DNA of 64,000 nt from Lasioglossum baleicum (GCF_051020765.1 NC_134934.1:15080001-15144000), one strand, 5' to 3'; positions 9,686-22,650 are shown, counted from the first letter of the stretch. Made by a program: numbers and translations. Notes: a model not told the origin generated them from the letters alone.

Positions 9686-10068
9686 GTCGCAAGATGGCGC
9701 TGCCATGTAGTTTTGATGGATCAAATGATAAATCTGAGAAACGAATAAGCAGAGAGCATGAATTTAAAATTAGGTATTGATTAATTTTATTTTTAATTTC
9801 CATTGATCGATATAGTATCAGAGCAACATATATTTGACTCGGAGGTTTACATACGATATGTTACCACATGTTACATGTTCATGTTACAATGATACATACA
9901 TGAATGTGCGCCTTGAGCTTACTGGTGATAGAACAGTCAGCCATTGCTACTTTATCGTAAAGACGCGTCGCATGTGTGTAATCAAGTAACGCTTGGTTTT
10001 TTGATTAACAAAGTTGTTACTTTTCTTCTTATACATCTCGCAAAGTAGATAATAATACAGTGTTCACC
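9686..10068 (+). promoter_or_regulatory. Presumed 5' flank / 5' UTR of the KH-domain gene
   Basis: The sequence directly upstream of the start codon contains an initiator-like cagtcag near 9936 and a CpG-containing stretch (gacgcgtcgcat). There is no TATA box that I trust. Whether a non-coding first exon exists further upstream cannot be decided from sequence alone. Confidence 0.3.
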
Positions 10069-10273
10069 ATGAGTGATAGACCGAGTAACGGCGAGTATAA
10101 ATATCAGCGGGAAGAGAAACCCGACATGAAAACACGAGGTTCGTCGGACAATGAACGCGAGGAAAAGGAGCATCAAGTTGATAAAGTCGGGGAATATGTC
10201 CGTGAACTTTTGCAAGAAAAAGTTGAATTGGATTCGCAAAAATGGCCAAACGCGACCAGATTAATCGATCAAG
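10069..10273 (+). CDS. KHDRBS: KH gene exon 1 (N-terminus and QUA1)
   Basis: Runs from ATG in ttcaccatga to the donor caag|gtaaat, ending in phase 1. It encodes 68 residues: a hydrophilic N-terminus and then VGEYVRELLQEKVEL of QUA1. The codon is completed across the intron as Glu 69. Confidence 0.9.
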
Positions 10274-13200
10274 GTAAATACTACTTTTATACTTTTCGTT
10301 CACTTTTTACGGTGCCTCGTTGTTTAGTCCGTTTATGTTGATATTCCTCACGATACTTCTCAGTTATTCATTTTCAACAACACTTTGATTTCTTAGAAGT
10401 ATTTCACGTAAATTCATGTATACTCTGCTCTAAGATTAATATTTAAGGTTATAGAGCCGCGAGAAATAAAACGTATATATACATAGTAATCATTACTGTT
10501 GAACAATCTTTATAAGTTAAGATTTCAGTTGCCTCTGGACGTTTCTAAATATGTTTCTGGCTGGGCCCAATGTCAAAGCCTGCCTCCATATACTTTCGTT
10601 CCTAAAAGACTGTAACCTGTGTGTTTAAAGAAAACCTTTTTTCAAACCTGATTCATTGACTGTACAAATGAAAATCAGTCGGCTTGTTGTTCGAATACAT
10701 TGTTGGGAATTTATTAAACAATACTAATCATTGCAACCTGCAATAGTGATATTGGATTCCTTTTTTTTAAATGTATGTTTAATTTACAATGCATATTTTG
10801 CTGGATCTTTATGCATTTACGAAGAAATTAGTTTGGTGAAATATGAAACAGTGAAAGATTAAAAATATTCGAGAATGTTGTTTTGTTGCTTTTAACATAA
10901 CAAAGTCGTTAAGGGATGAAATCAATTTTTATGTTATTCCCGTAGTTTAGTAATTCAAAATAATTGTTTCGTATAACAGAGATACAGAAGACCCAGGCTA
11001 TGGGAAAGCCGATAAGGGATCCAAAATACGTGGACATTTATCGTGAAAAACAAATTCGTGTTTCTGTGAAGGTATTAGTACCTGTTCGAGAACATCCTAA
11101 GGTAATTATGCTTTCTAATAACCATTTTGTACATTACACAAAAATGATATGAAATACTTATGCAATGGTGTTACTTGTAGTTCAATTTCGTTGGAAAATT
11201 ACTGGGTCCCAAAGGCAATTCTATGAAACGTTTGCAAGAGGAGACTATGTGTAAAATGGCAGTACTAGGAAGAGGATCGATGAAGGATCGTCAAAAGGTA
11301 TATTGAAATGAATTTAATGTATATATTGAGTAATGTCTGTAAAAGACAAGTTTTCGAAACAACTATAGTTTCTTTCGATGAATAAATTCTAATGAATATG
11401 TCCAACGTTAGGAAGCTGAATGCCGAATGTCCCTCGACCCAAAATACGCACATCTGTCGGACGATCTACACGTTGAAATAACTGCTCTGGCTCCACCAGC
11501 AGAGGCTTATGCTCGCATTGCGTTCGCATTAGCCGAGGTTCGGAAATATCTGATTCCTGACAACAACGATAACATACGTCAGGAGCAAATGCGAGAAATG
11601 GAAATGAACATGGCTGATGATCCAATAAACACTGATGACAGAAGACCGTCTGTGAGGGGAGTTCCAGCTGGAGGAGGTATATTAAGACCCACTGCTAGGC
11701 CCACATTACCACGATCATCGAGAAGTGAGTGGAAAACAATTTATTTACCACTAGAGCCAACCCTTTGCAGTCTAGAAACATTTTAATCTGATCACTGCAG
11801 ATGTGTGTGTTTATGCATTTATAGCTTCTGAAAATTTTCAAAAAATTATAGAATATAACATTCGACAGAGTTGAGTACGATTTTCATTTATTTCAGATCT
11901 ACGAAGGTTACTACCACTGAAAATAATATTTTATTTGGTTCCCCCTTCTCTTAAAGTTCCTCTAGAAAAATTTCAAATTGCACAAACATCCGCAGTCTAG
12001 ACATCGGTAATGTCCTCGTACAACTTCTTATACTCTAAAATGTTAATTCATCTATAGATAGATTGATCGGCAAAATAAGTAGAAGCGCACCGGTGCAATT
12101 AAAATTCGGAATAGTTGGAAAGGCTGTGCATAGTTGACATTTTTAGTGCAAACGGTTGAAATATGATGAGGACGCTATTAAAATTTTGTCGAAATATTTA
12201 GCTGCAATACTTCCGCCACCGTCGAGTCGAGGACCACTGTCTCGGCCAGTATCGGCGAAAAGTAAAGTGTTTTCTATTTTGGATCGCGCGAGAGTCGCTA
12301 TGGATCAGAGTTACGGGTAAGTATATCTACGCTTATAGTAGCATAAGTCATTGTTGGGTGAGTTCTGTTAAATATTTGCGCATTTCTATTCGCAGCTATG
12401 AGACAGCTACACCGCCACCGAGCAATCGTGTCGGGTCGCATCACGATTATGATTATCATGGTTCGACAAGCAGCAGTAGCCGATATGGAGACCGGCATTA
12501 TAGTTCAGGGACGTCAGGGTAAGCGTAACAAACATTTTTAATCAAACGAATTCATTAGTATTAACAAGCCCGCGTATTTTACTTTATCAGCTGTAGTTTC
12601 GTGGAAAATATTTCTGAACATTTGCAATTTGCAAATATATTTTTATCTGCAACAAGCTTTGGAATAATTTTAGAATCTCCGGCGATAAAAACTACATGTT
12701 TTCTATTTTTGGCTATTTTACCAATGAAAGAAAACGGTGTTTCATTCTCCACACTTTTTTTGCAAATATTTATTTAAGAAGAAGTGTGTTTATGACATTC
12801 TATTTCCGTTTTAATGATTGCGTTGCATTGCGAAAGGAAGTCTTGTACTTTTAATATAGCGTTCTAGTGCGTCGTGTATTTGTATAAACCATCTAGAGAT
12901 AATATATGTATCCTTTTTTGAGGTACACAACATACGACTACGATGACGACTCCGCTCCGCACTCATCCCACGAGTACTATGAAACATCCGAGTATCCAGG
13001 TAATGTGTTCTTATTTATTCTTATAATAGTACATTCTCCCGAGAAACATTTCTAACTGAATAAGTAGAGTACAAACTGATCTGAATGCGTAGAATCGTGA
13101 ATTTCTAAATACAGATGCACATGACGTACACGATTAACATAATACATGCGACACATTCCCGATTCTATCGACCTTAAATCTCCTAATAATTTCACACTTA

Positions 13201-14223
13201 TCCATAGAATTGTTGTTCTATATAAAACATAATTAAACTCTTTGAAACACAATCATCTAATATACATATAAACAGAAAAAATTACTGGAGCACGAGCTGT
13301 TTAACAACGTATTAATATTTAAAGTTCTAAAGTGAAAATTTAAATGCATCAGAAAATGTTTTAATAAGATGCAGCTCCAATAACAATCTCTTTAAAGTTT
13401 CTGAAATGTTTCCAACAATATTTGATGTTTATGGTTAAATCTTGCCGAATTAAAATAAATAGTGGGACTGCTGATGATCCTTAAACATGCATAAATGTTT
13501 CACATTTCTCAAAATAACAGACACTTTAAAATGAATGACCAAATAGTTAGGAAACTGTGTATTGGCTACATAAAACGATTAGAATGTTTTCGTGAAGCGT
13601 ACGGGTCTCAAAACTGTGTTGGAAAAAATTACTTCTCTGTAGCAATCCGTAACAATCATTTACTGCTTTTCATACCGTGAATAGAAATTGAAATCGTCTA
13701 GATTGCTAACAAATTAGAAGCTATTCTAATGTAAATCGTTTTCTATTTAATTTCAACCGGTTGAAGTGGTGCGAAATAGAACGTTGAACAAATTAAAAGC
13801 TGTTTTATGTCCTGAATCTTAAAATGATGGTGTTTGGCCACCCGTACGCCACGATTTCGTTTCCTGCGTTGAACATAGCATCTCGAGAAGCTTGTACGTA
13901 ATATCGAACGCTAAAATAGTCATGAATGGCTTCGCATAACAGTCCAAAGTGTTAACTCAGCAACCCATCAGCCAGTTTCTGTGGACATTGACTTAAATAC
14001 AGTTAAAAAGAATGGGGGGAGGGGAGAAAAACCGCGGAAACTCGATGTTAACACCTGCTTCGCGTAGTGTGTTACAAGATGGTTATAAGTAATGCAAATA
14101 AATCACTGAATGACATTCGCAGAGGAATCATCGAGCCGCGCATGGAAATCGTACAAGACGACAACGACATCGGGCTCAAGCTCGCGCTACCGCAACGCTC
14201 CGTACACACGACCTTCCAAGTAA
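10069..14223 (+). CDS. KHDRBS: Sam68-like KH-domain STAR RNA-binding protein, complete, 8 exons
   Basis: Joining 10069-10273, 10980-11101, 11181-11297, 11412-11724, 12202-12316, 12396-12518, 12923-12999 and 14123-14223 gives 1173 nt and 390 residues, with GT-AG at every junction and matching phases. Residues about 38-75 are the QUA1 dimerisation segment (VGEYVRELLQEK). A single large KH domain follows (about 95-198) with FNFVGKLLGPKGNSMKRLQE; GPKG at 118-121 is the RNA-contact loop. KYLIPDNNDNIRQEQ and onward is QUA2. The tail is Arg/Pro-rich (ILRPTARPTLPRSSR), then Ser/Tyr-rich, and ends YRNAPYTRPSK. Family proteins bind U/A-rich RNA as dimers and regulate alternative splicing, and the tyrosines are kinase targets in Sam68. 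I infer the same role here. The nearest fly relatives are qkr58E and kep1; exact orthology is not resolved. The start has a good context (ttcaccatga). Confidence 0.95.
10980..11101 (+). CDS. KHDRBS: KH gene exon 2
   Basis: Acceptor ttcgtataacag, donor cctaag|gtaatt, phase 0 at the end. It encodes EIQKTQAMGKPIRDPKYVDI and the first KH strand VKVLVPVREHPK (residues 69-109). The preceding intron contains a possible diverged GACTGCGGAT-type element around 10805-10950. Confidence 0.93.
11181..11297 (+). CDS. KHDRBS: KH gene exon 3 (GXXG loop)
   Basis: Acceptor ttacttgtag, donor caaaag|gtatat. Thirty-nine codons encode FNFVGKLLGPKGNSMKRLQE and then VLGRGSMKD. These carry the KH core with the GPKG loop, the most conserved part of the family. 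Confidence 0.95.
11412..11724 (+). CDS. KHDRBS: KH gene exon 4 (KH C-terminal half, QUA2, RG-poor linker)
   Basis: Acceptor ccaacgttag, donor gagaa|gtgagt, phase 1. It encodes DPKYAHLSDDLHVEITALAP, AEVRKYLIPDNNDNIRQEQ and then RGVPAGGGILRPTARPTLPR. DPKYAHL.DLHV is a hallmark of the Sam68 subgroup. Confidence 0.95.
11793..12000 (+). mobile_element. GACTGCGGAT-family MITE in KH gene intron 4
   Basis: It begins cactgcagatgtgtgtgttt and ends acaaacatccgcagtctag. The interior contains tttatttcagatctacgaag, the same unit that is tandemly duplicated at 36925-37205. A separate fragment of the terminus (gcagtctag) lies just upstream at 11768. Confidence 0.7.
12202..12316 (+). CDS. KHDRBS: KH gene exon 5
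   Basis: Acceptor cgaaatatttag, donor tacgg|gtaagt, phase 2. It encodes a Pro/Ser-rich stretch, AILPPPSSRGPLSRPVSAKS then FSILDRARVAMDQSYG, part of the C-terminal tail. PPPS.RG motifs resemble the SH3/WW-binding region of Sam68. Confidence 0.88.
12396..12518 (+). CDS. KHDRBS: KH gene exon 6
   Basis: Acceptor tctattcgcag, donor tcagg|gtaagc, phase 2. It encodes YETATPPPSNRVGSHHDYDY and then a Ser/Tyr-rich segment ending HYSSGTSG. This is low-complexity tail sequence. Confidence 0.88.
12923..12999 (+). CDS. KHDRBS: KH gene exon 7
   Basis: Acceptor tatccttttttgag, donor atccag|gtaatg, phase 1. It encodes YTTYDYDDDSAPHSSHEYYE and TSEYP, an acidic tyrosine-rich segment. In family members such tyrosines are sites of Src-family and Sik/BRK phosphorylation; here that is inference. 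Confidence 0.88.
14123..14223 (+). CDS. KHDRBS: KH gene exon 8 (terminal coding exon)
   Basis: Acceptor gacattcgcag, stop TAA at 14221-14223. It encodes EESSSRAWKSYKTTTTSGSS and SRYRNAPYTRPSK. The preceding intron is 1.1 kb and is the longest in the gene. Phase and composition fit exon 7 exactly. Confidence 0.88.
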
Positions 14224-17200
14224 AAATCCACAAACAATCATCCTATAAATTTTCTCTTGATCTTTTCTTTTCGATTAGTCTTGACTCTATTGCTATCTTA
14301 CTCTCAATCTCTTTTTCTATCTGTCTCATTTATGTTTTCTCTTCCCTGTTCTTTCTACGATAATTCGCGACGCCTAACGAGAGGTACAATCTCTTTTTTT
14401 TTCTGACTTTATTATTTCATAGCCCTAAACTGTTGACGTGTAATCTTCCTAACCCACGACGACCTATGGTGCCTGCGATGCCAAAACCTTTAAACGACCG
14501 AGACCGTTTTTAAATGAACGGAGGCACGGAAGAGAACTTACACACACACGGTAAACGACACGCAGGCAATTATTACAACTTTTCATCGTATTGCGACCAG
14601 TCAAATAAGTAACCGTATCAAATTTGACTATTCTTCATTGCTAAATTTGATCGTTCTCTTAATGTCGTTCGATTCTTTCTATATTCTTTTCGGCAATCGC
14701 CGCGTCCAAAGACGATTCGGATGTTGCAGGGCTAACTAAATCGAGTAGACAACGTTTGAGGTACATGAAAAATGTAAATTCTTGTGAGCAAACTAGTTCT
14801 AGAATTTTTACTAAACTTTAAAGTGTTGAGTGATATGATTCTCTAACGCTAAATATTTTTTATTTAATTCGCCGGGTGCCATGTAAGGTATATGTGGGTT
14901 ACACGGAATGTCCGAACATTTTTATAATCGTAATAGTCTGTTAAAGTTCAACGGTACGTACGCGAAAAATGATTGTTTATTATATTGAAAAGATGATAGT
15001 GATGCAGAATGTTTATTTTACGGTGGTAAAAAGTTATTTTTATAGATTTTGTTAGGTGTACATTTTATTCAAACTATTGACTTCCATTTCTTTTAGTAAT
15101 TTGGCTAGAATGTCGAAACAGTTGAATTCTTTCGCATTTGAGTGTATAGGTACAATTAAATTGTTGTTGTTTTATGGTTTCATCTTATTGGCAAGCTTCT
15201 GACGGAAAGTGTTCCGTGTTACCAACATTGATCCTGCTCTGCAACGATTACGATCGTGTTTCAACGCGCAATACATTCCTATTCGACAAAGATCTGTCTC
15301 GCATACTATATTTATATTCTGTTCTTTCTGTTCTCTAAACTCCCAGTTGTGTGTAACGAAGCCGACATGCTTTTCAGATGAGTTTATTGTGGCCATTGGA
15401 TAATGCCCCGGAACACACGTAATACAATGAAAACTGTAATGAAAAATGTCACGGCGCGTTTAGTGCCGTTTTTGTCCCGCGTACGATCACACGTGCTCAT
15501 TCGACCCCAGACCAGAATCTGAATTTATGTCGTTGCGTTGATTGATCTCGTTCTTCTGATTCTCTCTGAGGAAAGAAAGAAAACGAACGAAAAGAAAAAA
15601 ACAAACAAACATTGTGCAATGTATTAGAAGAAAGTGACCCGCTCCTTGAAATCCCGTCCTGAACAAAAATGTACACGCCTATAAGCGGAAGGATAGAAGA
15701 CCAAGAGGATCAAAACGGAAAGAGAACAAGTAAAATTGTCGAATACACACCTGTGCCGCAACGCAGCCACTAACCAAAAGAAAGTCGGAGCTGTGTCGGA
15801 TTTATTTTCTTTCGATTCACTGAACGAATACGATCTCTCAATTTTCTTGTAGTATATGTAATATGCTGTCTTTATTGCGATTGGCAATATGTCCTAGGTC
15901 CTACGATCAAACAGACATCATTCACGGAGTTTTTCTGTAAATATTTTGAAGATATACGAATATTTTGGACAGGCATTCTGTGAAATTTTACGTTTTCATT
16001 TGCCAAATATAAGTACGGACATTGATTTACGAACGAGAAGTACATAGCTCGGACAGTCGTTTGTGTTTTAATGATTTATGATGAGAGTCTAGCAATACGT
16101 GTCTAAAATGGAAGAAAGTAAAATATTGTAAATGATATCCAGTGGCAAGTGAACATATAAATGAATATTAAAAAACCACGTTGCATATGGCTATGCAAAT
16201 TGTATCGTAACACGTATGATCTTAATGTGTATTATGTTTACGTGGCAAACGAAAAAAAAAAACAAACGTAATTAAAGCGACTTAGAAACGTTTAAACAGA
16301 AAAAAACAAACATTAAAATAAGTGTTAACACGAACACGTGCGTGCAATAACATGCGCAAAAATACGATGCGATGATTTGTGTAGTTTGTCTCGAAGGTAT
16401 AGTTCTTACGACACTATAAAAAATGTAATCTTAACCTGTAACCATTCAATATGAGTATACAAAAAAAAGATCGTAAAAATAATTTATTCGTAAATATTTT
16501 TCTCGATTTTAAAGTAACTATCTGTTCTTTTCTTTTTTCTTACACATGTAATTCTCGTAAATTGAAATAAATGAAACAAATAATGGCTCTATTGTAAGCA
16601 TCGTTTGAACAAAAATTTTTAATTAATAATCCTGATTAATCGACACCATTATAATCTGGGAAAATATAAATAAATATACCTGGATACAACCGGCGACATT
16701 AATATTTTTCACGATTTTATAACTTCATCGTTTCGTCAACGATTTATAAATTTATCAGCTTAACCGCGACCGAGAACTAAATGTTTATAATTTTCTTTTT
16801 CTAATTCAAGCGTCAGTTAATAGCGAGATAAAATGTAAGACCACAATTTTGATCGCTGATACGATTTATTGTTTTGATTCTCGACGACTTTAGTTTCTGA
16901 TTATATATTAACTTTGGTTTCTATTGAAGTTTCATTGGACGCAACTAAGGCAGTTACTTCTAACATGTTTTTTCGTGTATCCTTCTTAGGTGTGTAGAAG
17001 CTTAAGGAAAATCGCGTGGGAACGCATTTTCGTGGATTGAAATATTTTAATCTTCTTCTGTTTCTCTGCTCAGTGAAGATTGAAGCATCTTAGGACCACG
17101 TGAGTATGTTGTACTAATCAATTTTCACATTTATAACTTTCTTCTATTTCTTTCCAATAATGTGTGATTGAAACAATTTTTTAATCCTCTGTTGGAAATT

Positions 17201-18200
17201 CATCAGTAGTTTAGTCATTATTTTATACTCGCATACTAAGCTATTCTGTAAACTAATTCCACTGTTACTTCGTTATCATAGGACAGACAAAAGTTACATT
17301 GAGAACTCTCTTTGGCTGTGATTCTAATTATTTTTATGTAAAACTAGAATTCTTAAGTGACGTTATTTTTTATAAAATTATTTTAGGTACAATATAGTGA
17401 ATTTCAGCCTTGTACATAGCCTTGGCTGTACCTAACAAGCTTGCAATCTTTGTTTATCGACAGAGTGCTTATGAACAATTTCAAAGTATATAATTGACGC
17501 TATTAAAAATGGGGAATACTCTGAAAGCTTGTTAAAAAAGATTTTCCTGCATGCGTGAATACTTTCATTCTGCTTTTCTTGTTTTGAAAATTTATATAGG
17601 TAAATTTTCGTTTCATTCAATATTTACACGATCAGAAATTGCAGGGTTTCTATATTGTTGTTGATGAGAAAAACAAGTTTTTAATGATATCCGGAGGTTC
17701 ATCTGGGATTCTTCACTTGCACATTTTGACGTGGTACAATTCGCTTCAACCCGCTTCGATTCGCTTTAACTCACTATAATCCGCTCTGACTCTCCCAAAA
17801 CTTCGTCGATCCACCTCGATTTACTCCTAAAAGCATTCCATTCCTATAGTGAACTAGCCTAATTCCTCTGTTCCAGAAAAAGTAGTCATGTTTCACTTCC
17901 AGCACTTTTCATTAACAATATCATAGAATCTCATCGAACGTGTACGTTTTGTTCTGTACGTGTATATGTGTATCAAGATCTATGGTTGATGATGGAAAAT
18001 AAATAAATGAAACATAAAAATGAACAGTATGTCGAATTTTCTGAAATATCGTATGTTTACCCCGATTTTTAAATATTCTTTTACACTTCAATTGTCTATG
18101 TTTAGAAAATTAAAATATATATCACGTGTCATCTAGTTATTAAAAATGTATTTGCATATTGTATGGTATAAAGCAAATAAACTGCAACGAAAATTTTATT
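14224..18200 (+). other. Probable long 3' UTR of the KH gene
   Basis: No coding sequence is recognisable after the stop. The stretch is AT-rich with few transposon copies, unlike its surroundings, which suggests constraint. AATAAA signals lie at about 16566, 18001 and 18174; the last two fall in a cluster before the next transposon. Genes of this family often have long 3' UTRs. The extent is inferred. Confidence 0.4.
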
Positions 18201-18411
18201 ATAAATTAACTGAGTCAGTTGTCTCTATATTTTCCTTATATGTAGTCAATGTTGTCTGATTATAGACTGTTTATACTACTTCGTCGTTCACCGCTCGCTC
18301 GAACACCGGTCAGTTTAAAAAATATTTAGCTCATTCTCTTAGAAGATTGGAATCTTGATTAATTGAAGTTCATATTATTTATATCTTGTATTAATTTTTA
18401 ATACACTCCTC

Positions 18412-18776
18412 AAAAGAGTTAAGTTAAACAGCCCATATTTACTTCAATGTTGAATAACTTTAATAAAAAAAATCGCACAATATTCAACAACCACACAATT
18501 TACACAGGGAAGATAGCCCTTCCAAATGATATTAACGCGATTTATCAAAAAAATTTGTTGCTCCCCGTGTGATGTTCCAAAGTTGTACAAAATTTTTGTT
18601 AACCGTCAATGTTGTCTTTATCTCGCTATAACTTTGTAAAAAACCAAGATATCAATAATTTGAAACAGAGCATCTGAAACTAGAGGTTTCAGGCTTTCAA
18701 ACCATTGTTTAACGATATCGATAAGGCAATTTTTCGGGTTCGCACAAGTGATCCCTTAATTCTTTTGAGGAGTGTA
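18412..18776. mobile_element. 365-bp element with CACTCCTCAAAAGA ends
   Basis: The left end is cactcctcaaaagagttaag and the right end aagtgatcccttaattcttt then tgaggagtg, with TA on each side. It is a longer relative of the 137-bp hairpin at 8673-8809, with a non-coding interior. It fits a Tc1/mariner-type non-autonomous element. Confidence 0.85.
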
Positions 18777-20496
18777 TACTGTATACACTTGATCTCATTA
18801 GATCGGTAGGATGCTGGGTTGAATAGCGTTAGGATTGGAACCTCGATTGACGTTCATCTTTGAGGTCGAGCCGCGAGCATAAGTATATATATATGTAAAT
18901 TACTTAGAAACAATATTCTTATTTATTTATCACACACCAATATACAAAAATGAAATGTATAATCAATATCAGAATATAATATACTACGAAATTCAAATAT
19001 ATTTAATAAAGATATATCTGAGTATCTTACAAGATTAGAATGATGCTTCAACGTGGAACAAAACAAATTGTCTACAACATTCTTTGCAGTTGGCACAGAA
19101 ATTCTGGTAGAAAAACGTCTTTCTACGGCCGCTCTAAGGATTATAAATAAGTATTAATTTACGGAACCTTAGTACTAACGAGTTCGCCTAAGTAGTCGTG
19201 AGTGAAAATTAACGTTGTATAAGAAGAGTTTCTGTTCTTTCTCTCCTAAACTGATCCGAAGAAAAACGTTGGTCTGAAACTTTATAGTAATCTTCTCCGT
19301 GTCTTTTACTGTATTTCCTGTATACTTTTCCTCGTAGATAATCTTCGCGATCGAATCGCGGGGAACAAAAATCAGAGAGAGAGAAAGAGAGAGAGAGAAC
19401 AAGAATGAAACCGTTGAAATGTCGGTACAATTGAAATCTGTCGACGGAATGAATGTCTGACTGGCGGCTTTGAACTTGTTTTGGAATGTACATTCATACG
19501 TCTAATTAAAACGGAGCGGTATTCGGCGCTCGTCACGACCACGCTAATACCTCACCTCTATGAAAAAACATGGAATGATAATAGTAATTTTTTTTTGTTT
19601 TGCCTTGTTATCGGTTTTTATACCTTAGTAATATGTACGATTATATCACAAGAAAAATTCAAATACTCTGTACATAATATCCCCGGAACGCGAGACGTTT
19701 GATCAGGTTTCTTAATCTTACATTTACATACGCCTAAGGTTTAATTACAAAGTTAGATATGTCTCAGGTTCACCTGGTATTGTACTTCGACGCAATTTTT
19801 ACACATGTCTCCGCTTTATTTTCGCGTCGCTCCTTTTTCTGGTCGCGTCGGTTCGTAAAGCGTTACATGCGGCACGCGTTTCGGCCCCCAGACGAATTAT
19901 TATTAATTATTCTCGTCCGATCCATTTGTCGAAACTCCCGCTTCAAAGATAATACATTGAAGCGACCCCTGAAAGACCCTAAACCGCATCGTTCGGTCCT
20001 TCGGCCACCTTTGCTCGCTTCCGGTCGCGCGCTCTTACGTTTCTAAACTCGATATCGTTTAATTGGCACATCTGAAATGGCAACTTTCGCATTGGCACGA
20101 TAAGTGGTCTTCGGAATCGATATTTTCTGTTTTGTTCGGGCCTTTGTCGAGACTCGCCGACACACCGACGATCCTTGGAAACATTGCTGGGCCCTCATTC
20201 CGCTTTTCGTTGAACGAAAATCGATTTTGGCAATGGTGAGAAGAAACACAAGTCCGCGATCGATTTTCTGGATCGGTCGATCGTTCGGTATCACGGCGCT
20301 GGTGTCTCGGTGATCGTCGCTACTAACGTAGAAGTGTTAACACAGTCTTCCCTCGCGTAGCGTCACTTTCGTTTCTACTGATAGTGTCACTTTTTTATGA
20401 AACTTTATTACTTTTAGTTGGTTCGTTGGGAAACCTTTACTCGAAGATTGGTGAGATTTTTCTGATTAAAACGAGACCAAACACGATAGAATTGCG
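18777..20496. other. Intergenic region with a CpG-rich block
   Basis: No gene recognised. A (ga)n microsatellite lies at 19373-19398. The block at 19780-20340 is richer in CpG than its flanks and contains several overlapping open frames on both strands, a pattern of composition rather than coding. It could be conserved non-coding DNA. Confidence 0.35.
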
Positions 20497-20790
20497 ATTA
20501 TTATTGCATCAGTTCGTGCCCGATTTTCATAGATGTCGCAGGAATTATATACTCATCATTCTTTTCTACAATTAGAAAAGAACTGTAGACCTTTATGCAT
20601 TCATGGTTTATAAAATTTTTTTTTAAATGTTGCAGTATCAAATTAAATGTAGTCCATAAAAATTTTAAATTGCAGGAACATCCGCAGCCTAATGATGACT
20701 ATCTGTTTAATTGATTAATAAAGTTGTATTCTTTAAAATTTAACCACTGAATTTTATTTTCAATTCGGGCACGAACTTATGCAATCATCT
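20497..20790. mobile_element. AGATGATTGCA-family MITE with nested insertion
   Basis: The left part reads gcatcagttcgtgcccgatt and the right end aattcgggcacgaacttatg then caatcatct. The right interior (ttgattaataaagttgtatt, ctttaaaatttaa) matches the copy at 46092-46936. A GACTGCGGAT-family element at 20581-20693 interrupts it. Confidence 0.8.
20581..20693 (+). mobile_element. GACTGCGGAT-family MITE nested in the previous element
   Basis: Begins actgtagacctttatgcatt and ends ggaacatccgcagccta. The host sequence resumes as tgactatctgtttaattgat, matching the uninterrupted order in the 46-kb copy, so this inserted second. Confidence 0.65.
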
Positions 20791-22650
20791 AACATTTACT
20801 TGTTTAATAGCACTGTAAATAATGTAAAGTAATTGCTATATATTTCATATGAGGTACTATATCATTTGCATATCCATAAAATGAAAAGAATCATGTAGAA
20901 TGAAATTATTTTAGGTCGGAAGAAATGTTTAAATGTAGTACCTGTTCTATCCTCTGTAGTAACACTATGCGAGGGAAGACTGTACCGATGCAAGTCGTTT
21001 ATTTTTGCACGCGTTTGCGCCTCGAGTTGGAAACAAACAGCCGATTCGGAACGCGTGCACCGTTCCACGATTTCGATTCGACGTTTCTCTTGAACAGGAA
21101 TAAATATTTATAAGGGACAGACTACTCGAGCTGCTACTTGACGATAATAGGAGATGGAACGTATAATAAAGCATTGAGTTAACTTCGGAAGACAAAGTTG
21201 AGTAGATTAAAGTGCCTTTAAAGGTTCGACAAACGTGCTGGCCGCGTACAACAATTAAGTACAATTCGATACGTTCTAATGAAACTTACAATATAACTTG
21301 TTCAAATCGATTTCCATTGGAATGTATATATTTCCGTGAACTAATTCGAAACAATTTTTCAACGTTCTCTTTACTCGTAGGAGGAAAAGAAACGTTCTAC
21401 GAAACAGTGCATTTCCTCAATGGCAAGCATCTGAATAGCTCTTTCTACAGAGAAATATCGTGAATCAACTTTTCAACGAGAGAATATAATGCTTTATTAT
21501 GTGGCTGCATCGTGAATATTAAATTTTTACTTAGACTGAAATGTTCCTTAATATGTATTGTAAGTAGAATGATGCAGTTCGCATGATTACTTCTAATCGA
21601 CACTGTACAAAACCATCGGAACTGAAAGCATTGTTCGTCAAGAAACTGTACGAATAATTCGGCTATTCGTGTCCATGTGTTTTCATTCGAATAGAACGCC
21701 GCCGTTGAAGTAATTAGGTAATTCTAAAGTAATCATTGTTAGCCTCGGACGGCCGTTGTGCGTTGTCGCCGCTGATTAATGATATAATCTAACCGTTTGT
21801 TCGCCGACATTTCTTAGCCTCGAGTAGGACGACGAAGGTCCGTTTTTTTTCGATTTTGCAAAATCTTGCGAATTACTTGCTGGAGAAAGATGAGTGACGT
21901 GGAAAGCATACAGTGTTAATGAAAAATCTCACGACTGAGTCCACAATATTTAATTCGTACAAAAATGTTATGTGAAACGAAATTCTCCCCACTACATTGT
22001 TTCATAACTCCGTCTCTTTGACTTCAGCCATTGCCGCGAGAAATCTATAGTGAGGGAAGCTGTATAGATTGACCATTTCATTTTAACTTAACTATAGTTT
22101 CGTTCGAATCGCAGTGACGCCTGTAGATAAAAAATAGAACATGCAAGCATAAGTCGAAGGTGTTCCAGAAAAATTAATTATCTAAAGAGACAATTGCTTT
22201 CTTTGAAGAATTTATATCGCTCCATTCACTGATTAATAATAAGGAAACTACGGATCTTTATGCAAAAGAAGAAACGGTGTAGACCAGTAGAAATGATGTT
22301 CTTCCGTTAATAAGTTTATTAAATTGAAAGTGATGCGTTCGCAAACCAAATTGATCAACTACGAGTTTTCTTATATTTTTCTGATTGTTTTCCATTGAAA
22401 ATCAATTTTTTTAACAATCAGGCTCGACACCACTGTTAAAAATGAACGTGCAACACATACACAATTTCATCAATTTTTTCCACTCATTTCGTTGAGTAAA
22501 TCTATTTGGCGAGCGAGTGTCTCAACTAAAAAGATCGACAGTTTCACTGTTTGAAAGTATCATCGTGTCTAAACGCATGCAATCCCCAGTGTAATAATAA
22601 GAAACCTTTTTTAATTGTGATGAATGTGGACTGTACAAGAATGGTAAATG
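20791..22650. other. Intergenic region, no gene recognised
   Basis: Short unrelated open frames only. A fragment resembling the GAGTGCAAAGGGTTAA family interior (ttaggtcggaagaaatgttt) lies near 20911-20931. Another short GACTGCGGAT-like terminus (tacggatctttatgcaaaag) lies near 22250. Confidence 0.35.
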
